Assembly (NCBI RefSeq): GCF_013363755.1
Contig: NZ_CP054840.1
Location: 2,349,501 to 2,413,500 of the forward strand
Reading direction: 5' to 3'
From: Comamonas antarctica
GTDB taxonomy: Bacteria; Pseudomonadota; Gammaproteobacteria; Burkholderiales; Burkholderiaceae_C
DNA length: 64,000 bases
In this document: in pieces, positions 45,403 to 53,227 of the stretch
Layout: each line of letters begins with the position of its first letter
How positions within the stretch are numbered: position 1 is the first letter of the stretch
Program-made: the position numbers and the translations under genes
Notes under the pieces: model-generated
Seen by the model: only the letters and a program-made list of their open reading frames with translations
What the model was told of the DNA's origin: nothing
Databases searched by the model: none

Positions 45403-45810
45403 ATGCAATCCTTAACTACTTCACCGGAAAATGCTGTTGGGGCGGCCCACGTCGGGGCGGCCCACGTCGGGGCGGCCCAAGTCGAGGCCGTCTATACAGA
45501 GGAGGTCTTTGCCGAGGCGGCCTATGCCGGGGCGGCCTATGCCGAGGCGGCCTTTGCCGAGGCGGCCAAGCCCCACCCTGCTCCCGTGCCCGCGCGCAGC
45601 TTCACCTTCGACATGCCGCTGTTCCGGCCCGGTGTCGAAGTCCAGGAAGGCGGCCGTACCGAAACCGTGAGCCATGTGATCCTGCGCCGGCGCGAAATGA
45701 TGGTCTACCTGGTAGGCCGCGAAGAGCCGGTACGCCCGGATCGCCTGCGGCTGCCGCCGACGCGCTTCACCACGGCCCGCCGTGCCGAAGGGCTGAGCTG
45801 GTTCCTCTAG
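45403..45810 (+). CDS. Small protein with a pentapeptide minisatellite
   Basis: The 135-residue product has three parts: a short lead (MQSLTTSPENA), nine pentapeptides in residues 12-56 of the type V/A-G/E-A-A-aromatic (VGAAH, VGAAH, VGAAQ, VEAVY, TEEVF, AEAAY, AGAAY, AEAAF, AEAAK), and a compact C-terminal domain (FTFDMPLFRPGVEVQEGGRT; SHVILRRREMMVYLVG). I do not recognise the C-terminal domain by name, but it looks folded and is likely the conserved part. The ATG at 45403 has no good ribosome site, so the start is uncertain. It lies 118 bp after the ferredoxin reductase gene. Confidence 0.65.
   Translation: MQSLTTSPENAVGAAHVGAAHVGAAQVEAVYTEEVFAEAAYAGAAYAEAAFAEAAKPHPAPVPARSFTFDMPLFRPGVEVQEGGRTETVSHVILRRREMMVYLVGREEPVRPDRLRLPPTRFTTARRAEGLSWFL
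45436..45570 (+). repeat. Nine 15-nt tandem repeats within the 45403-45810 ORF
   Basis: The unit GTCGGGGCGGCCCAC and variants such as GCCGAGGCGGCCTAT repeat in register with the reading frame. The first three units are nearly identical, the later ones drift. A multiple-of-three unit keeps the frame open whatever the copy number, so length variation would be tolerated. Confidence 0.85.
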
Positions 45811-45981
45811 GTCGCTGCCGCGTCCGCTGAGCCGTCCTGAGGACTGTTGGGCTCGGCCCCGCTCGTACTCAGACCGGCGAAGGCGCGATGCACGCGGTTG
45901 CGCTTGTCCTGATCCTCAGCATGCCTAAGGATCGGAGGATCAACGGCCACCTTCCCCACTCCCTGGAAGTGGCCGCTCCTG

Positions 45982-46827
45982 TCACTCCCGCTCTGCCAGC
46001 GCCTCGCCCAGGCGCACGGAACTGCCCGCCTGCCACATCGGATTGAACAGCAGCGGGCCCTTGGGAAACAGCAGCACCACCGTCGAGCCGAGCAGGAAAC
46101 GCCCCATTTCCTCGCCCTTGCGCAGCAGCGGACCGTCCTGGCCATATTGCCAGCGGCGGATCTCGGCGCTGCGCGGCGGGTTGACCTGGCCATGCCATAC
46201 GGTGGCCATGCTGCCGACAATCGTGGCGCCCACCAGCACCATGACAAACGGACCTTCAGCCGAGTCAAACGTGCAGACCACGCGCTCGTTGCGTGCAAAC
46301 AGCCCTGGCACGCCGCGCGCCGTCAGCGGATTGACCGAGAACAGGTCGCCAGGCACATAGACCATCTCACGCAGGCGGCCATCGCAGGGCATGTGGATGC
46401 GGTGGTAATCGCTTGGGCTCAGGTAAATGGTTGCGAAGTGGCCGTTGTCGAATTCGGCGGCCAGCTCGGCATCGCCACCCACCAGCGCCCGCGTCGAATA
46501 ATGGTGGCCCTTGGCCTGGAAGATCTGGTCGCCGGCAATCGCTCCGAGCTGGCTCACCGCGCCATCGACCGGGCACAGCAAAGGCGCATCGGCCAGCCTG
46601 CGCGCGTCTGCACGCAGGCTGCGCGTGAAAAACGCATTGAAGGTGTCATAGCTCGCCGGGTCGGAATTCTCGGCTTCCGTCATATCCACCTTGTAGTGCG
46701 CAATGAAGCGCTTGATCACCCAGGTGGTCAATCCACCGGCCCGGGCGCTTGCCAGACGGCCCATCAAGGCCGTGAGCGCCTGCTTGGGCAACAGATATTG
46801 GGGAAGCACGGCAAGGCGGTCAGACAC
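45982..46827 (-). CDS. psd: Phosphatidylserine decarboxylase proenzyme
   Basis: The 281-residue proenzyme makes phosphatidylethanolamine. The self-cleavage site is LGST with Ser248 (FLLGSTVVLLFPKG), which becomes the pyruvoyl group of the small subunit. Other family blocks are FNAFFTRSLR, CPVDGAVSQLG, YLSPSDYHRIHMPCDG and FARNERVV. The GTG at 46827 gives the family start (SDRLAVLPQYLLPKQALT); the frame stays open for 50 more codons without resemblance to Psd. It acts at the inner membrane. Confidence 0.93.
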   Translation of the reverse strand: MSDRLAVLPQYLLPKQALTALMGRLASARAGGLTTWVIKRFIAHYKVDMTEAENSDPASYDTFNAFFTRSLRADARRLADAPLLCPVDGAVSQLGAIAGDQIFQAKGHHYSTRALVGGDAELAAEFDNGHFATIYLSPSDYHRIHMPCDGRLREMVYVPGDLFSVNPLTARGVPGLFARNERVVCTFDSAEGPFVMVLVGATIVGSMATVWHGQVNPPRSAEIRRWQYGQDGPLLRKGEEMGRFLLGSTVVLLFPKGPLLFNPMWQAGSSVRLGEALAERE

Positions 46828-47189
46828 GGATAGGTTTCCAGATGGTTCTTGTAGAGCAGGGCATTCTAGCCATGCATTTGCACCGGCAGCCATTCGGGAT
46901 GGCCCGCCCTGCCCGCCTGAATCGGCGTGCAGCAGACATTGCACAACACTCGTTTTGCGCCACTGTGGCAGGCGCAACGCCTACGGGTTACAATCTAGGA
47001 GATTCCGTACAGCCCCGCGCCTGTACGAATGAAGCCGTTTTCCGGCCTTCTGACCGCTGGTCGCCAGGAGCACAGCGGCTTGCACCGCCTGCCCTGCACA
47101 GTACCTTCAGTGGCCCCAACGGGTCCGTGCATGCTGCTGTGTCTTTTCCCCAGGCGCGCCGACCCAGATTTATATGAGAGATTGAGAAT
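46828..47189. other. Gene-free 362-bp region between psd and infA
   Basis: This region separates divergent psd and infA. A TACAAT -10-like hexamer at 46989-46994, with a weak GTGGCA at the -35 place, points toward infA and would give a leader of roughly 190 nt. The leader begins with a hairpin of GTACAG (47007-47012) and CTGTAC (47021-47026). No further element was recognised. A 59-codon open frame from 47030 runs into infA but shows no sign of being a gene. Confidence 0.4.
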
Positions 47190-47438
47190 ATGGCCAAAGA
47201 AGAATTGATTGAAATGCAAGGCTCCGTCACGGAAGTCCTGCCCGACTCGCGCTTTCGCGTGACGCTGGAAAACGGACACCAACTGATTGCCTATACCGGC
47301 GGCAAGATGCGCAAGCACCACATCCGCATTCTGGCTGGCGACAAGGTGTCGCTGGAAATGTCGCCCTACGACCTGACGAAGGGCCGCATCACGTTCCGCC
47401 ATCTGGCCGGCCGTGGCCCGGGCCCTGCGCCGCGCTGA
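47190..47438 (+). CDS. infA: Translation initiation factor IF-1
   Basis: The 82-residue protein is the S1/OB-fold factor IF-1 ([55 protein letters not shown]). It is about ten residues longer than the usual 72, with the added tail GRGPGPAPR. Burkholderiales often carry such a stand-alone extended infA in addition to the copy in the ribosomal protein operon. The start is fixed by homology; the ribosome site (GAGAGATTGAGAAT) is modest. Confidence 0.95.
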   Translation: MAKEELIEMQGSVTEVLPDSRFRVTLENGHQLIAYTGGKMRKHHIRILAGDKVSLEMSPYDLTKGRITFRHLAGRGPGPAPR

Positions 47439-47468
47439 CAAGGTGGTTTCCACGTTATTTTTGAATTA

Positions 47469-47487
47469 TTTTTGAAAATTCAAAAAA
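47469..47487. promoter_or_regulatory. AT-rich palindrome between infA and tRNA-Pro
   Basis: TTTTTGAA and TTCAAAAA flank two bases, forming an 8-bp inverted repeat just upstream of the tRNA. A TAGAAT -10-like hexamer is at 47506-47511, ten bases before the tRNA, without a clear -35 at normal spacing. The stretch could be part of the tRNA promoter (an UP-like element) or the end of the infA transcript. Confidence 0.35.
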
Positions 47488-47520
47488 GCGCTTGGAAAAC
47501 CCCCTTAGAATTCATTTTGT

Positions 47521-47597
47521 CGGAGCGTAGCGCAGCCTGGTAGCGCATCTGCTTTGGGAGCAGAGGGTCGCGAGTTCGAATCCCGCCGCTCCGACCA
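47521..47597 (+). tRNA. tRNA-Pro, anticodon TGG
   Basis: The 77-nt gene starts CGGAGCG and ends CGCTCCG-ACCA, so the acceptor stem pairs fully and CCA is encoded. The D arm is GCGCAGCCTGGTAGCGC. The anticodon stem TCTGC/GCAGA encloses the loop TTTGGGA with anticodon TGG (47555-47557). The T arm contains GTTCGAATC. UGG reads the proline codons CCA and CCG. Confidence 0.97.
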
Positions 47598-47604
47598 TTG
47601 ATTC

Positions 47605-47640
47605 AAGGCCTTGGCTAGAAATAGCCAAGGCCTTTTGTCT
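47605..47640 (+). terminator. Rho-independent terminator after tRNA-Pro
   Basis: AAGGCCTTGGCTA and TAGCCAAGGCCTT form a perfect 13-bp stem with a GAAA tetraloop (47618-47621), followed by TTGTCT. It lies 7 bp after the CCA end. Confidence 0.88.
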
Positions 47641-47789
47641 ATTTGAATCTGAAAATGACGTGGGAGCTGTCAGACCTCGTGCGGGGCTTGGCCCAATCCC
47701 CGCAGCCACTGTTTCTCGCACGCAGCCCATCGCTGACACGCCACGCCACCACTGCCAATGGGGCCAGGCAGTTGCGGCATCATGCGCAG

Positions 47790-48230
47790 ATGATTTCCGC
47801 GCTGCTGGTCTGCATGGTGATCGGCATCCATGATGGCGACTCCTTTCTGGCGCGCTGCGGGCCGCCTGGCGATATGCGCGAACGCGAGCTCCGCGTCCAT
47901 GGCATCGACGCTCCCGAGCGCTATCAGTCCTTCAGCGACACATCACGCAGCAGCCTGGCCGCGCTGTGCCTGAATGTCCCCGCACACATCCGCCCCATAG
48001 AAACCGATCGATATGGGCGCTCCATCGCACAGGTCGAATGCCGCGGGCGGGATGTGGCAAGGCACCAGGTGGCCAGGGGCATGGCTTGGGTCTACACCCG
48101 GTACGCCGACACGCGCCCTGATCTCCCGCCACTCCAGGCACAGGCGCGCAAGAGCCATGCAGGCCTCTGGGCATACAGCGACCCGGTGCCCCCATGGCAG
48201 TGGCGCCACGCACAGGCGCACGCCCGTTGA
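47790..48230 (+). CDS. Thermonuclease (SNase)-like protein
   Basis: The 146-residue product has a staphylococcal-nuclease-like OB fold: VIGIHDGDSFLARCG, ELRVHGIDAPERYQSF, ETDRYGRSIAQVECRGRDVA and ARGMAWVYTRYADTRPDLP, ending HAGLWAY. The Arg-Glu-Arg catalytic set of SNase has counterparts in ELRVHGIDAPER and RYGRSIAQV. The ATG at 47790 leaves almost no signal peptide; the frame extends about 45 codons upstream, so the true start is uncertain. These proteins may cut nucleic acids outside the cytoplasm or be inactive binding domains. Confidence 0.75.
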   Translation: MISALLVCMVIGIHDGDSFLARCGPPGDMRERELRVHGIDAPERYQSFSDTSRSSLAALCLNVPAHIRPIETDRYGRSIAQVECRGRDVARHQVARGMAWVYTRYADTRPDLPPLQAQARKSHAGLWAYSDPVPPWQWRHAQAHAR

Positions 48231-48246
48231 GACACGCGGCGCCTCA

Positions 48247-48660
48247 TCAATAGCAGGCTTCGAACTGCTCCTGCGTCTTACGGTCCAGATCACGCAGCAT
48301 GAGCACGCCCGCGCTCTTGCTGAAACGGAAATGCCTTTTGACCAAGCGATCGGTCAGGAAGCACTCGCTGTGCACCTCCATGCCTTCCTTGTCGAGGGCC
48401 ACCGGCTCCGTTGCACGGCACACCATGGCGTCAAGGCTGTTATCCGCCTCAGGATTCATGTAACCGTAGCGGAAATAGCGCGCCTGAATCACCAGATACG
48501 CAGGCGACGCCGGGGTTTGCCTCTCGTCGCGCCGGCAAGTGTGCGCCGAGCGCTCGGCCAGATAGCTGCCAAAGAACTCTTCTGGGATCAGGTGCTCGGG
48601 CGCGGCATGGGCGCCTGCAAATGCAAGCACGCCAAGGCAGGCAACGAAAAGTTTGCGCAT
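48247..48660 (-). CDS. Secreted hypothetical protein
   Basis: The 137-residue product has a signal peptide (MRKLFVACLGVLAFAGAHA, cleavage near residue 19). The mature domain holds four cysteines (AHTCRRDE, AMVCRATE, HSECFLTD and QFEACY), which could form two disulfides in the periplasm. I do not recognise the family. It ends 16 bp from the convergent SNase-like gene and is otherwise alone. Confidence 0.75.
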   Translation of the reverse strand: MRKLFVACLGVLAFAGAHAAPEHLIPEEFFGSYLAERSAHTCRRDERQTPASPAYLVIQARYFRYGYMNPEADNSLDAMVCRATEPVALDKEGMEVHSECFLTDRLVKRHFRFSKSAGVLMLRDLDRKTQEQFEACY

Positions 48661-48756
48661 GGATCGACTCATCAAAGTGACCAGAGCCCGATCTTAATAG
48701 TGCTAAACTATTAAATCAACAATACCGATAATAAATTAAACGCAGGTTGTTACACG

Positions 48757-48969
48757 CTACAGCGGCGCGCGGTCGCCGGAGGCGATCCGGCGGATCGCAT
48801 CCAGCGCGGCCTCGCGGGTGGGCCAGCTTTCGCCATTCAGCAGGATGTTGTGTTCGTCCACTACGAAACTGGAGCAATACCAGACGCCGTCGGCCTGGCA
48901 CAGCGTTGCGCTGTAGGTGCTTCCATCACTCTCGCCAAACACTTGTTCTCCAGGGACTTCGGATTGCAT
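48757..48969 (-). CDS. Small hypothetical protein of 70 residues
   Basis: The frame from the ATG at 48969 has a good ribosome site (AAAGGAAATACCT) and encodes a cytoplasmic protein with two short strands (DGSTYSATLCQADGVWYCSS) and a helix (WPTREAALDAIRRIASGD). It has two cysteines that could bind metal or pair. No family was recognised. The gap to the porin gene, 217 bp, contains the porin promoter. Confidence 0.65.
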   Translation of the reverse strand: MQSEVPGEQVFGESDGSTYSATLCQADGVWYCSSFVVDEHNILLNGESWPTREAALDAIRRIASGDRAPL

Positions 48970-49123
48970 AGGTATTTCCTTTGTTGTGGCACGTGAGCCA
49001 TTTTGCGACGCGCAAACCAATGCAGCAACACGGCGTTGGTCCACGGCGTCTGCCGCCCATGTTGGCAGCGGGCAACAGTAATAGCGCCGTAATAAGCTAA
49101 TTTGCGCGTAGGACAACACCGCT

Positions 49124-49153
49124 TTAACAAGTTGGCACATCTCTTGCTATAGT
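49124..49153 (+). promoter_or_regulatory. Sigma70-type promoter of the porin gene
   Basis: TTAACA (49124-49129) and TATAGT (49148-49153) are each one base from consensus and lie 18 bp apart. The start of transcription would be near 49160, about 27 bp before the porin ATG, whose TTACAGGAG ribosome site follows. Confidence 0.6.
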
Positions 49154-49186
49154 CCGTTACCTAATCTTTTATTACAGGAGTCCCCT

Positions 49187-50215
49187 ATGAAGAAGTCCCT
49201 GCTCGCCATGGTTGCAGTCCTGGCCTGCGCTGGCGCGGCACACGCCCAAAGCACGGTCAAAATTTCCGGCTTGGTCGACGTTTACGCCGGCTCGATGCAG
49301 TACGCCGGCGCTCAGCGCACCAGCACCGTGGGTTCGGGCGGCATGACGACCTCTTGGCTCGGCTTCTTCGGCACGGAAGACCTCGGCGGCGGCCTCAAGG
49401 CGGAGTTCGCGATCTCGTCCTTCCTGCGCGCCGACGTCGGCAATCTGGGCCGTTACGACGGCGACCCGGCCTTCTCGCGCGATGCCAACGTCGCACTGTC
49501 GGGCGGTTTCGGTACCCTGCGCCTGGGCCGCTCGATGGCCCCGAATTTCCTGCCCACCATCCTGGCCAACCCCTACGGCGACTCGTTCACCATTTCGCCG
49601 CTGGTGCTGCATGCCAACATCGCCAACGTGCCGGTCTGGGGCTTTGGCAACCTGACGACGCCTGCCGATACCGGCTGGAGCAACCAGGTGACCTACACCA
49701 CCCCCAGCTTTGGCGGCTTCAAGGCCAACCTGCACTACCAGTTCGGCGAGCAAGCCGGCGACTCGGGCAAGCGCAATGTGGGCGTGAACGCGCTGTACTT
49801 CGGCGGTCCGCTGACGCTGGTTGGCTTCTACGAGAACGCCAAGATCAGCAACCCGGTCAACCCCTCGCCGATGAACACCAAGTCCGACTGGATGCTGGGC
49901 GGCGCCTACGACTTCGGCGTTGCCAAGGCCTATGGCACCTACGGCCGCGCGGAAGTCGACGCCACCAACTTCGAGGCACGTACGGCTTCGCTCGGCCTGG
50001 ATGTGCCGGTGTTCAACAAGGCGGGTACCGTGAAGGCCGCCGTGGCACGCACCGAAGTGGAAGGCACGGTCAATGCAACGCGCACCACCACGAGCATTGG
50101 CTACGACCACTTCCTGTCCAAGCGCACCGACCTGTATGCCGTGGCGATGTACGACAAGGTTACCGATGTGCGTTCGGGCACCAGCCTGGTGCTTGGCGTG
50201 CGCCACCGTTTCTAA
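49187..50215 (+). CDS. Outer-membrane porin, Gram-negative general porin family
   Basis: The 342-residue product has a signal peptide (MKKSLLAMVAVLACAGAAHA, cleavage at residue 20) and the betaproteobacterial porin pattern: STVKISGLVDVYAGSMQ, SWLGFFGTEDLGGGLKAEF, GGFGTLRLGRSMAPNF and a final strand TSLVLGVRHRF ending in Phe, needed for outer-membrane insertion. It should form a trimeric 16-strand barrel for small solutes. It is monocistronic with its own promoter and terminator. Confidence 0.93.
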   Translation: MKKSLLAMVAVLACAGAAHAQSTVKISGLVDVYAGSMQYAGAQRTSTVGSGGMTTSWLGFFGTEDLGGGLKAEFAISSFLRADVGNLGRYDGDPAFSRDANVALSGGFGTLRLGRSMAPNFLPTILANPYGDSFTISPLVLHANIANVPVWGFGNLTTPADTGWSNQVTYTTPSFGGFKANLHYQFGEQAGDSGKRNVGVNALYFGGPLTLVGFYENAKISNPVNPSPMNTKSDWMLGGAYDFGVAKAYGTYGRAEVDATNFEARTASLGLDVPVFNKAGTVKAAVARTEVEGTVNATRTTTSIGYDHFLSKRTDLYAVAMYDKVTDVRSGTSLVLGVRHRF

Positions 50216-50258
50216 ACGGCGCTGTTGCGGTGCGCCCCCTGGGGTCCTGCACTGCAGC

Positions 50259-50290
50259 AAAAAGCGAAGCCGGCGGCTTCGCTTTTTTTT
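50259..50290 (+). terminator. Rho-independent terminator after the porin gene
   Basis: AAAGCGAAGCC and GGCTTCGCTTT pair around a very short GC loop and are followed by a run of T. It lies 44 bp after the porin stop. Confidence 0.92.
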
Positions 50291-50439
50291 CGCCTACCTA
50301 GCGGACTGTCATCCAAGTGTCAAGCGGATGCGCATTTGTCCCACAGGCGTGGTCGAGGATAAGCGGTGCAATCGAGGTGTGCAGGGTTTGCCCTCACAGC
50401 CGATCGTCCCGCCGCCACCAACCTGTCCAGGAGGCCGCC

Positions 50440-50601
50440 ATGAAAGCCTTCCCATCCGTTTCCCGCCACCCGCTCGTCGCCTTTGCCGTCACCGTAGTGC
50501 TGGCAATCTCTTCCATGGGCTCGATGCTGTGGATCGACAACGCCGCCCAGGCTGCCGACAGCCTGCAGGTGGTGGATCTGTTCACACTGCTCGAGGAGTG
50601 A
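50440..50601 (+). CDS. Small 53-residue membrane or exported protein
   Basis: The frame starts after a strong ribosome site (CCAGGAGGCCGCC) and encodes MKAFPSVSRHPLVAFAVTVV, then LAISSMGSMLW and an acidic tail. Residues 12-32 are hydrophobic enough for a membrane segment or signal peptide. No family was recognised. It is convergent with the lipoprotein gene that ends at 50632. The ribosome site and composition make a real gene likely. Confidence 0.6.
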   Translation: MKAFPSVSRHPLVAFAVTVVLAISSMGSMLWIDNAAQAADSLQVVDLFTLLEE

Positions 50602-50631
50602 CCCGGGCGCGCAAGCGCGCCCTGCCGCCTG

Positions 50632-51369
50632 TCACGGCAATGCATTCGCTGAAGCAGCAGGCGTCGTGGAGTGCTGCGGGCCTGGACGCATCTGCCCCTG
50701 CAGTACCTGCACGCGCCGCTCCATCCGCTGAGCCTGGTCCTCATCACCGCGTCGCCGCGCTTCGCGCACCGAAAGCAGCAGCCAGGCAAGCAAGGGCCGA
50801 CGCCATCCCTGGCCTGCCGCGGTGTCGACGGCTTCGGCCAGCAATCCCGCAGTGGGACCGTGCGCACGCAGTGCCATCGACGCAGCAAGCAGCCGTGAAA
50901 GCGGCGCTTTGATCGCCTGAACCGCAGCCAGTGCGGCTTTGGCGTCGCCAGCGCGCGCCACCGCTTGCTGGGCCTCGGGCAGCAGCGCGATCGCCTGGGG
51001 CGCCATGGCTGCGGCCTGCAGATAAAGCGCATAAGCCTGTTCGGGCGGGTCCGCATCGATGGCCAGCGCCTGGTACTCGCTGCACCCCTCCCATTGCAGG
51101 CTCGCATGCTCCACGGCGCAACGCATCAATGCCAACCGGGCGAGCAACTGCGGGCTGGCGGTACGCTCCACTTCGGCGCGCGCCTTGCTCCATTCCAGCG
51201 CCTGTACCCGCTGATCGGCCTTGAGATACGCCTGGGTGGCACGGTCGGCCGCCGATTCGGCATTGAGCGCCCAATCGGCCGCTGGCGGTTTCTGGCTGCA
51301 CGCCGCCAGCGCGCAGCAGCACAGGGCGAAGAGCGCCGGGCGCATCGAGAGACCCAGGATGGTTTTCAC
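50632..51369 (-). CDS. Lipoprotein downstream of the MCE protein
   Basis: The 245-residue product has a lipoprotein signal, with the lipobox in CCCALAACSQ. The mature part is Ala-rich and helical with a TPR-like look (EQAYALYLQAAAMAPQAIAL; AVARAGDAKAALAAVQAIK). The GTG at 51369 overlaps the mlaD-like stop (GTGA) and has a GGAG site, so it is preferred over the ATG at 51345. It does not resemble the DUF330/PqiC lipoprotein usually found in this position, although the operon place suggests an analogous part in lipid transport. Confidence 0.75.
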   Translation of the reverse strand: MKTILGLSMRPALFALCCCALAACSQKPPAADWALNAESAADRATQAYLKADQRVQALEWSKARAEVERTASPQLLARLALMRCAVEHASLQWEGCSEYQALAIDADPPEQAYALYLQAAAMAPQAIALLPEAQQAVARAGDAKAALAAVQAIKAPLSRLLAASMALRAHGPTAGLLAEAVDTAAGQGWRRPLLAWLLLSVREARRRGDEDQAQRMERRVQVLQGQMRPGPQHSTTPAASANALP

Positions 51370-52361
51370 GGCAACTCCAGTTCCGGCTTGCGCGCAAACG
51401 GCCACTTGCGCTGGATGTCGCCAAGAATGTCTTCCAGACGGCGCAGATTGCTCTCCACCTCGCTGCGCAGTGCCCCGAGGTCGCCGCTTGCTTCCCGGGC
51501 ATTGGCACCCACCGCCTGGGCTTCGACCAATACCGCGTCGACCTTGCGCAGGCTCTGGCGCGTATCGGCCAGCAGCCCGTTGAGTTGCACCACCGTGGCG
51601 CGCACCTCGGGCATCACGCCGTCGGCATCGAATACCTGGCGGTCGGCCCGCACCACCAGCTGTTCCATGCGGGCCATCAGCGCGTTGGCACGCTCGAGCG
51701 TGAGCACCACCTTGCGCGCATCGGCCTCGTTGCCCATGACGACGCCCAGCGCGCCGCCCGGGCCCTGCAGGCGTTGCGCCAGCGACTGCACCTGGCCCAG
51801 CGCTCCGCCCAGCGCGGAATCCTGCGCCGTCATCGCGCCCAGGTTGCTCAGCAGCTCCTTGGCCGACGCCATGATCTGCGGAATTTCCGCCGTCGCATCG
51901 CCGCGCAGCACCGGCCGCTCGGCATCGGGCGGCAGGGCAGGATCGGCCAAGATGCCGCTATAGGCCTTGATGGTCGTGCCGCCGACCAGGCCACGCACCA
52001 GCGTGAAGATGCTGCTCTCGCGCAGCCAGTGCGCGTCCTTGCGCGGCACGTCGACGAGGATGCGCACGTTGCCGTCTTCCGACAGCTGGATCTCGCGCAC
52101 CCGCCCGATCGGAAAACCCGAGAAGGTCATGTCCATGCCCACCACCACGCCTTCCGAATCGTCAGTGGTCAACACCAGGCGCTGCGTGGGCTCGAAGGCC
52201 CCGCGCGAATACAGCAGGTAGAGTGCCGAGCCCAGCAACAGCGCCAGCGTGAACAGCAGCAAGGCCGCGGCCTTGGCACGCAGATGGGCCACGGGGCGCA
52301 GCTCGACGCCTTCGGTCGAAGCAGGCACTGGCGCGTGCGCAGCCGGGGGGTTGGGGTTCAT
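51366..52361 (-). CDS. MCE-domain (MlaD/PqiB-like) lipid-transport protein
   Basis: The 331-residue protein has one N-terminal membrane segment (KAAALLLFTLALLLGSALYL), one MCE domain (about residues 55-150: VLTTDDSEGVVVGMDMTFSG, FPIGRVREIQL, SIFTLVRGLVGGTTIKAYSG) and a long helical C-terminus with coiled-coil character (LRSEVESNLRRLEDILGDI). MCE proteins form hexameric rings that carry lipids between the two membranes. It begins 17 bp after the MlaE-like permease gene. Confidence 0.88.
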   Translation of the reverse strand: MNPNPPAAHAPVPASTEGVELRPVAHLRAKAAALLLFTLALLLGSALYLLYSRGAFEPTQRLVLTTDDSEGVVVGMDMTFSGFPIGRVREIQLSEDGNVRILVDVPRKDAHWLRESSIFTLVRGLVGGTTIKAYSGILADPALPPDAERPVLRGDATAEIPQIMASAKELLSNLGAMTAQDSALGGALGQVQSLAQRLQGPGGALGVVMGNEADARKVVLTLERANALMARMEQLVVRADRQVFDADGVMPEVRATVVQLNGLLADTRQSLRKVDAVLVEAQAVGANAREASGDLGALRSEVESNLRRLEDILGDIQRKWPFARKPELELP

Positions 52362-52378
52362 CGGCAAGCTCCAAAACC

Positions 52379-53182
52379 TCAATAGTAATTGCCCATCAGT
52401 GAAAGAATCTCTATCACCAGCAACACGGCGAACATGCGCGTCAGGCCGCCGAGCTCACGCCCCTCGTGGCGCAGCCGCTGCAAAGGCGAGTACCAGCCCG
52501 AGGACAGTGGAATCAGCGCCACCGCCAGGCTGAAGAAGGCGGTCTTGAGTGTGAACACCAGGGTCACGACCGGGGAAAACACATGGCCGAACAGCCGGGT
52601 GTAGGCCGGCAGCCCCGCCAGCGTGAATCCATAGACGCTGAGATAGACCGTGACCAGCGCCACGACGCAGCTGAGTGCGGCCAGCGTGAGGCAGGCAAAC
52701 AGTCCGCCCACGGCGCGCGGCAGCAATTCGCTGCGCACCGGGTCCAGCCCGCGCCGCTGCAGCACATCGGCATGGCCGCGCAGCCGCATCTGGATCAGCT
52801 GCGAGCCGTTGGGAATGGTGCAGCGCATGGCGACAAACAGGCAGGCGGTCAGCGGAATCAGTTCCAGCACCAAGACCCGCACCACCATTTCCAGCGCATA
52901 GCGCGACAAGCCATAGCTCAAGGCAGTGACGATCACGATGCGGGTGATCACCGCGCACAGCAGCGCCGCGAGGGCCGTGAAACCCAGCAGCACGGGACCG
53001 GTCTGCACGTAGAGCTGATAAGCCATGCGCGCGCGCAACTGGCCGCGATAGCTCGAGGGCGACAGCAGCAGCACCAGCACCACGGCGCCCAGGTAGACGC
53101 TGCGCCACCAGGCCAGTGCCGTCTCGGCCGCGCCGTCCCACAGGCGCGCGGCAAAACCCCAGGTGGTATGGCTCACGTTCAT
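52379..53182 (-). CDS. MlaE-family permease
   Basis: The 267-residue protein has about six membrane segments and the MlaE-type core: SYRGQLRARMAYQLYVQTGP, LSRYALEMVVRVLVLELIPL, LTACLFVAMRC and TVYLSVYGFTLAGLPAYTRL. It works with an MCE protein, here the next gene, and normally with an MlaF-type ATPase. No ATPase gene is present on either side (dsbB precedes it), so the ATPase must be supplied from elsewhere. Confidence 0.88.
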   Translation of the reverse strand: MNVSHTTWGFAARLWDGAAETALAWWRSVYLGAVVLVLLLSPSSYRGQLRARMAYQLYVQTGPVLLGFTALAALLCAVITRIVIVTALSYGLSRYALEMVVRVLVLELIPLTACLFVAMRCTIPNGSQLIQMRLRGHADVLQRRGLDPVRSELLPRAVGGLFACLTLAALSCVVALVTVYLSVYGFTLAGLPAYTRLFGHVFSPVVTLVFTLKTAFFSLAVALIPLSSGWYSPLQRLRHEGRELGGLTRMFAVLLVIEILSLMGNYY

Positions 53183-53227
53183 GCTGGCAATGATACGGGG
53201 CGGCTGGCGCCCCGCAGGCCGGATGCG

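Noticed and set aside
45807..46298. Minus-strand ORF at the 3' end of psd
   Set aside because: Most of it overlaps psd in another frame, and the remaining 55 or so residues show no domain or ribosome site.
47030..47209. 59-codon ORF leading into infA
   Set aside because: It has no ribosome site, no recognisable sequence, and overlaps the infA start in another frame.
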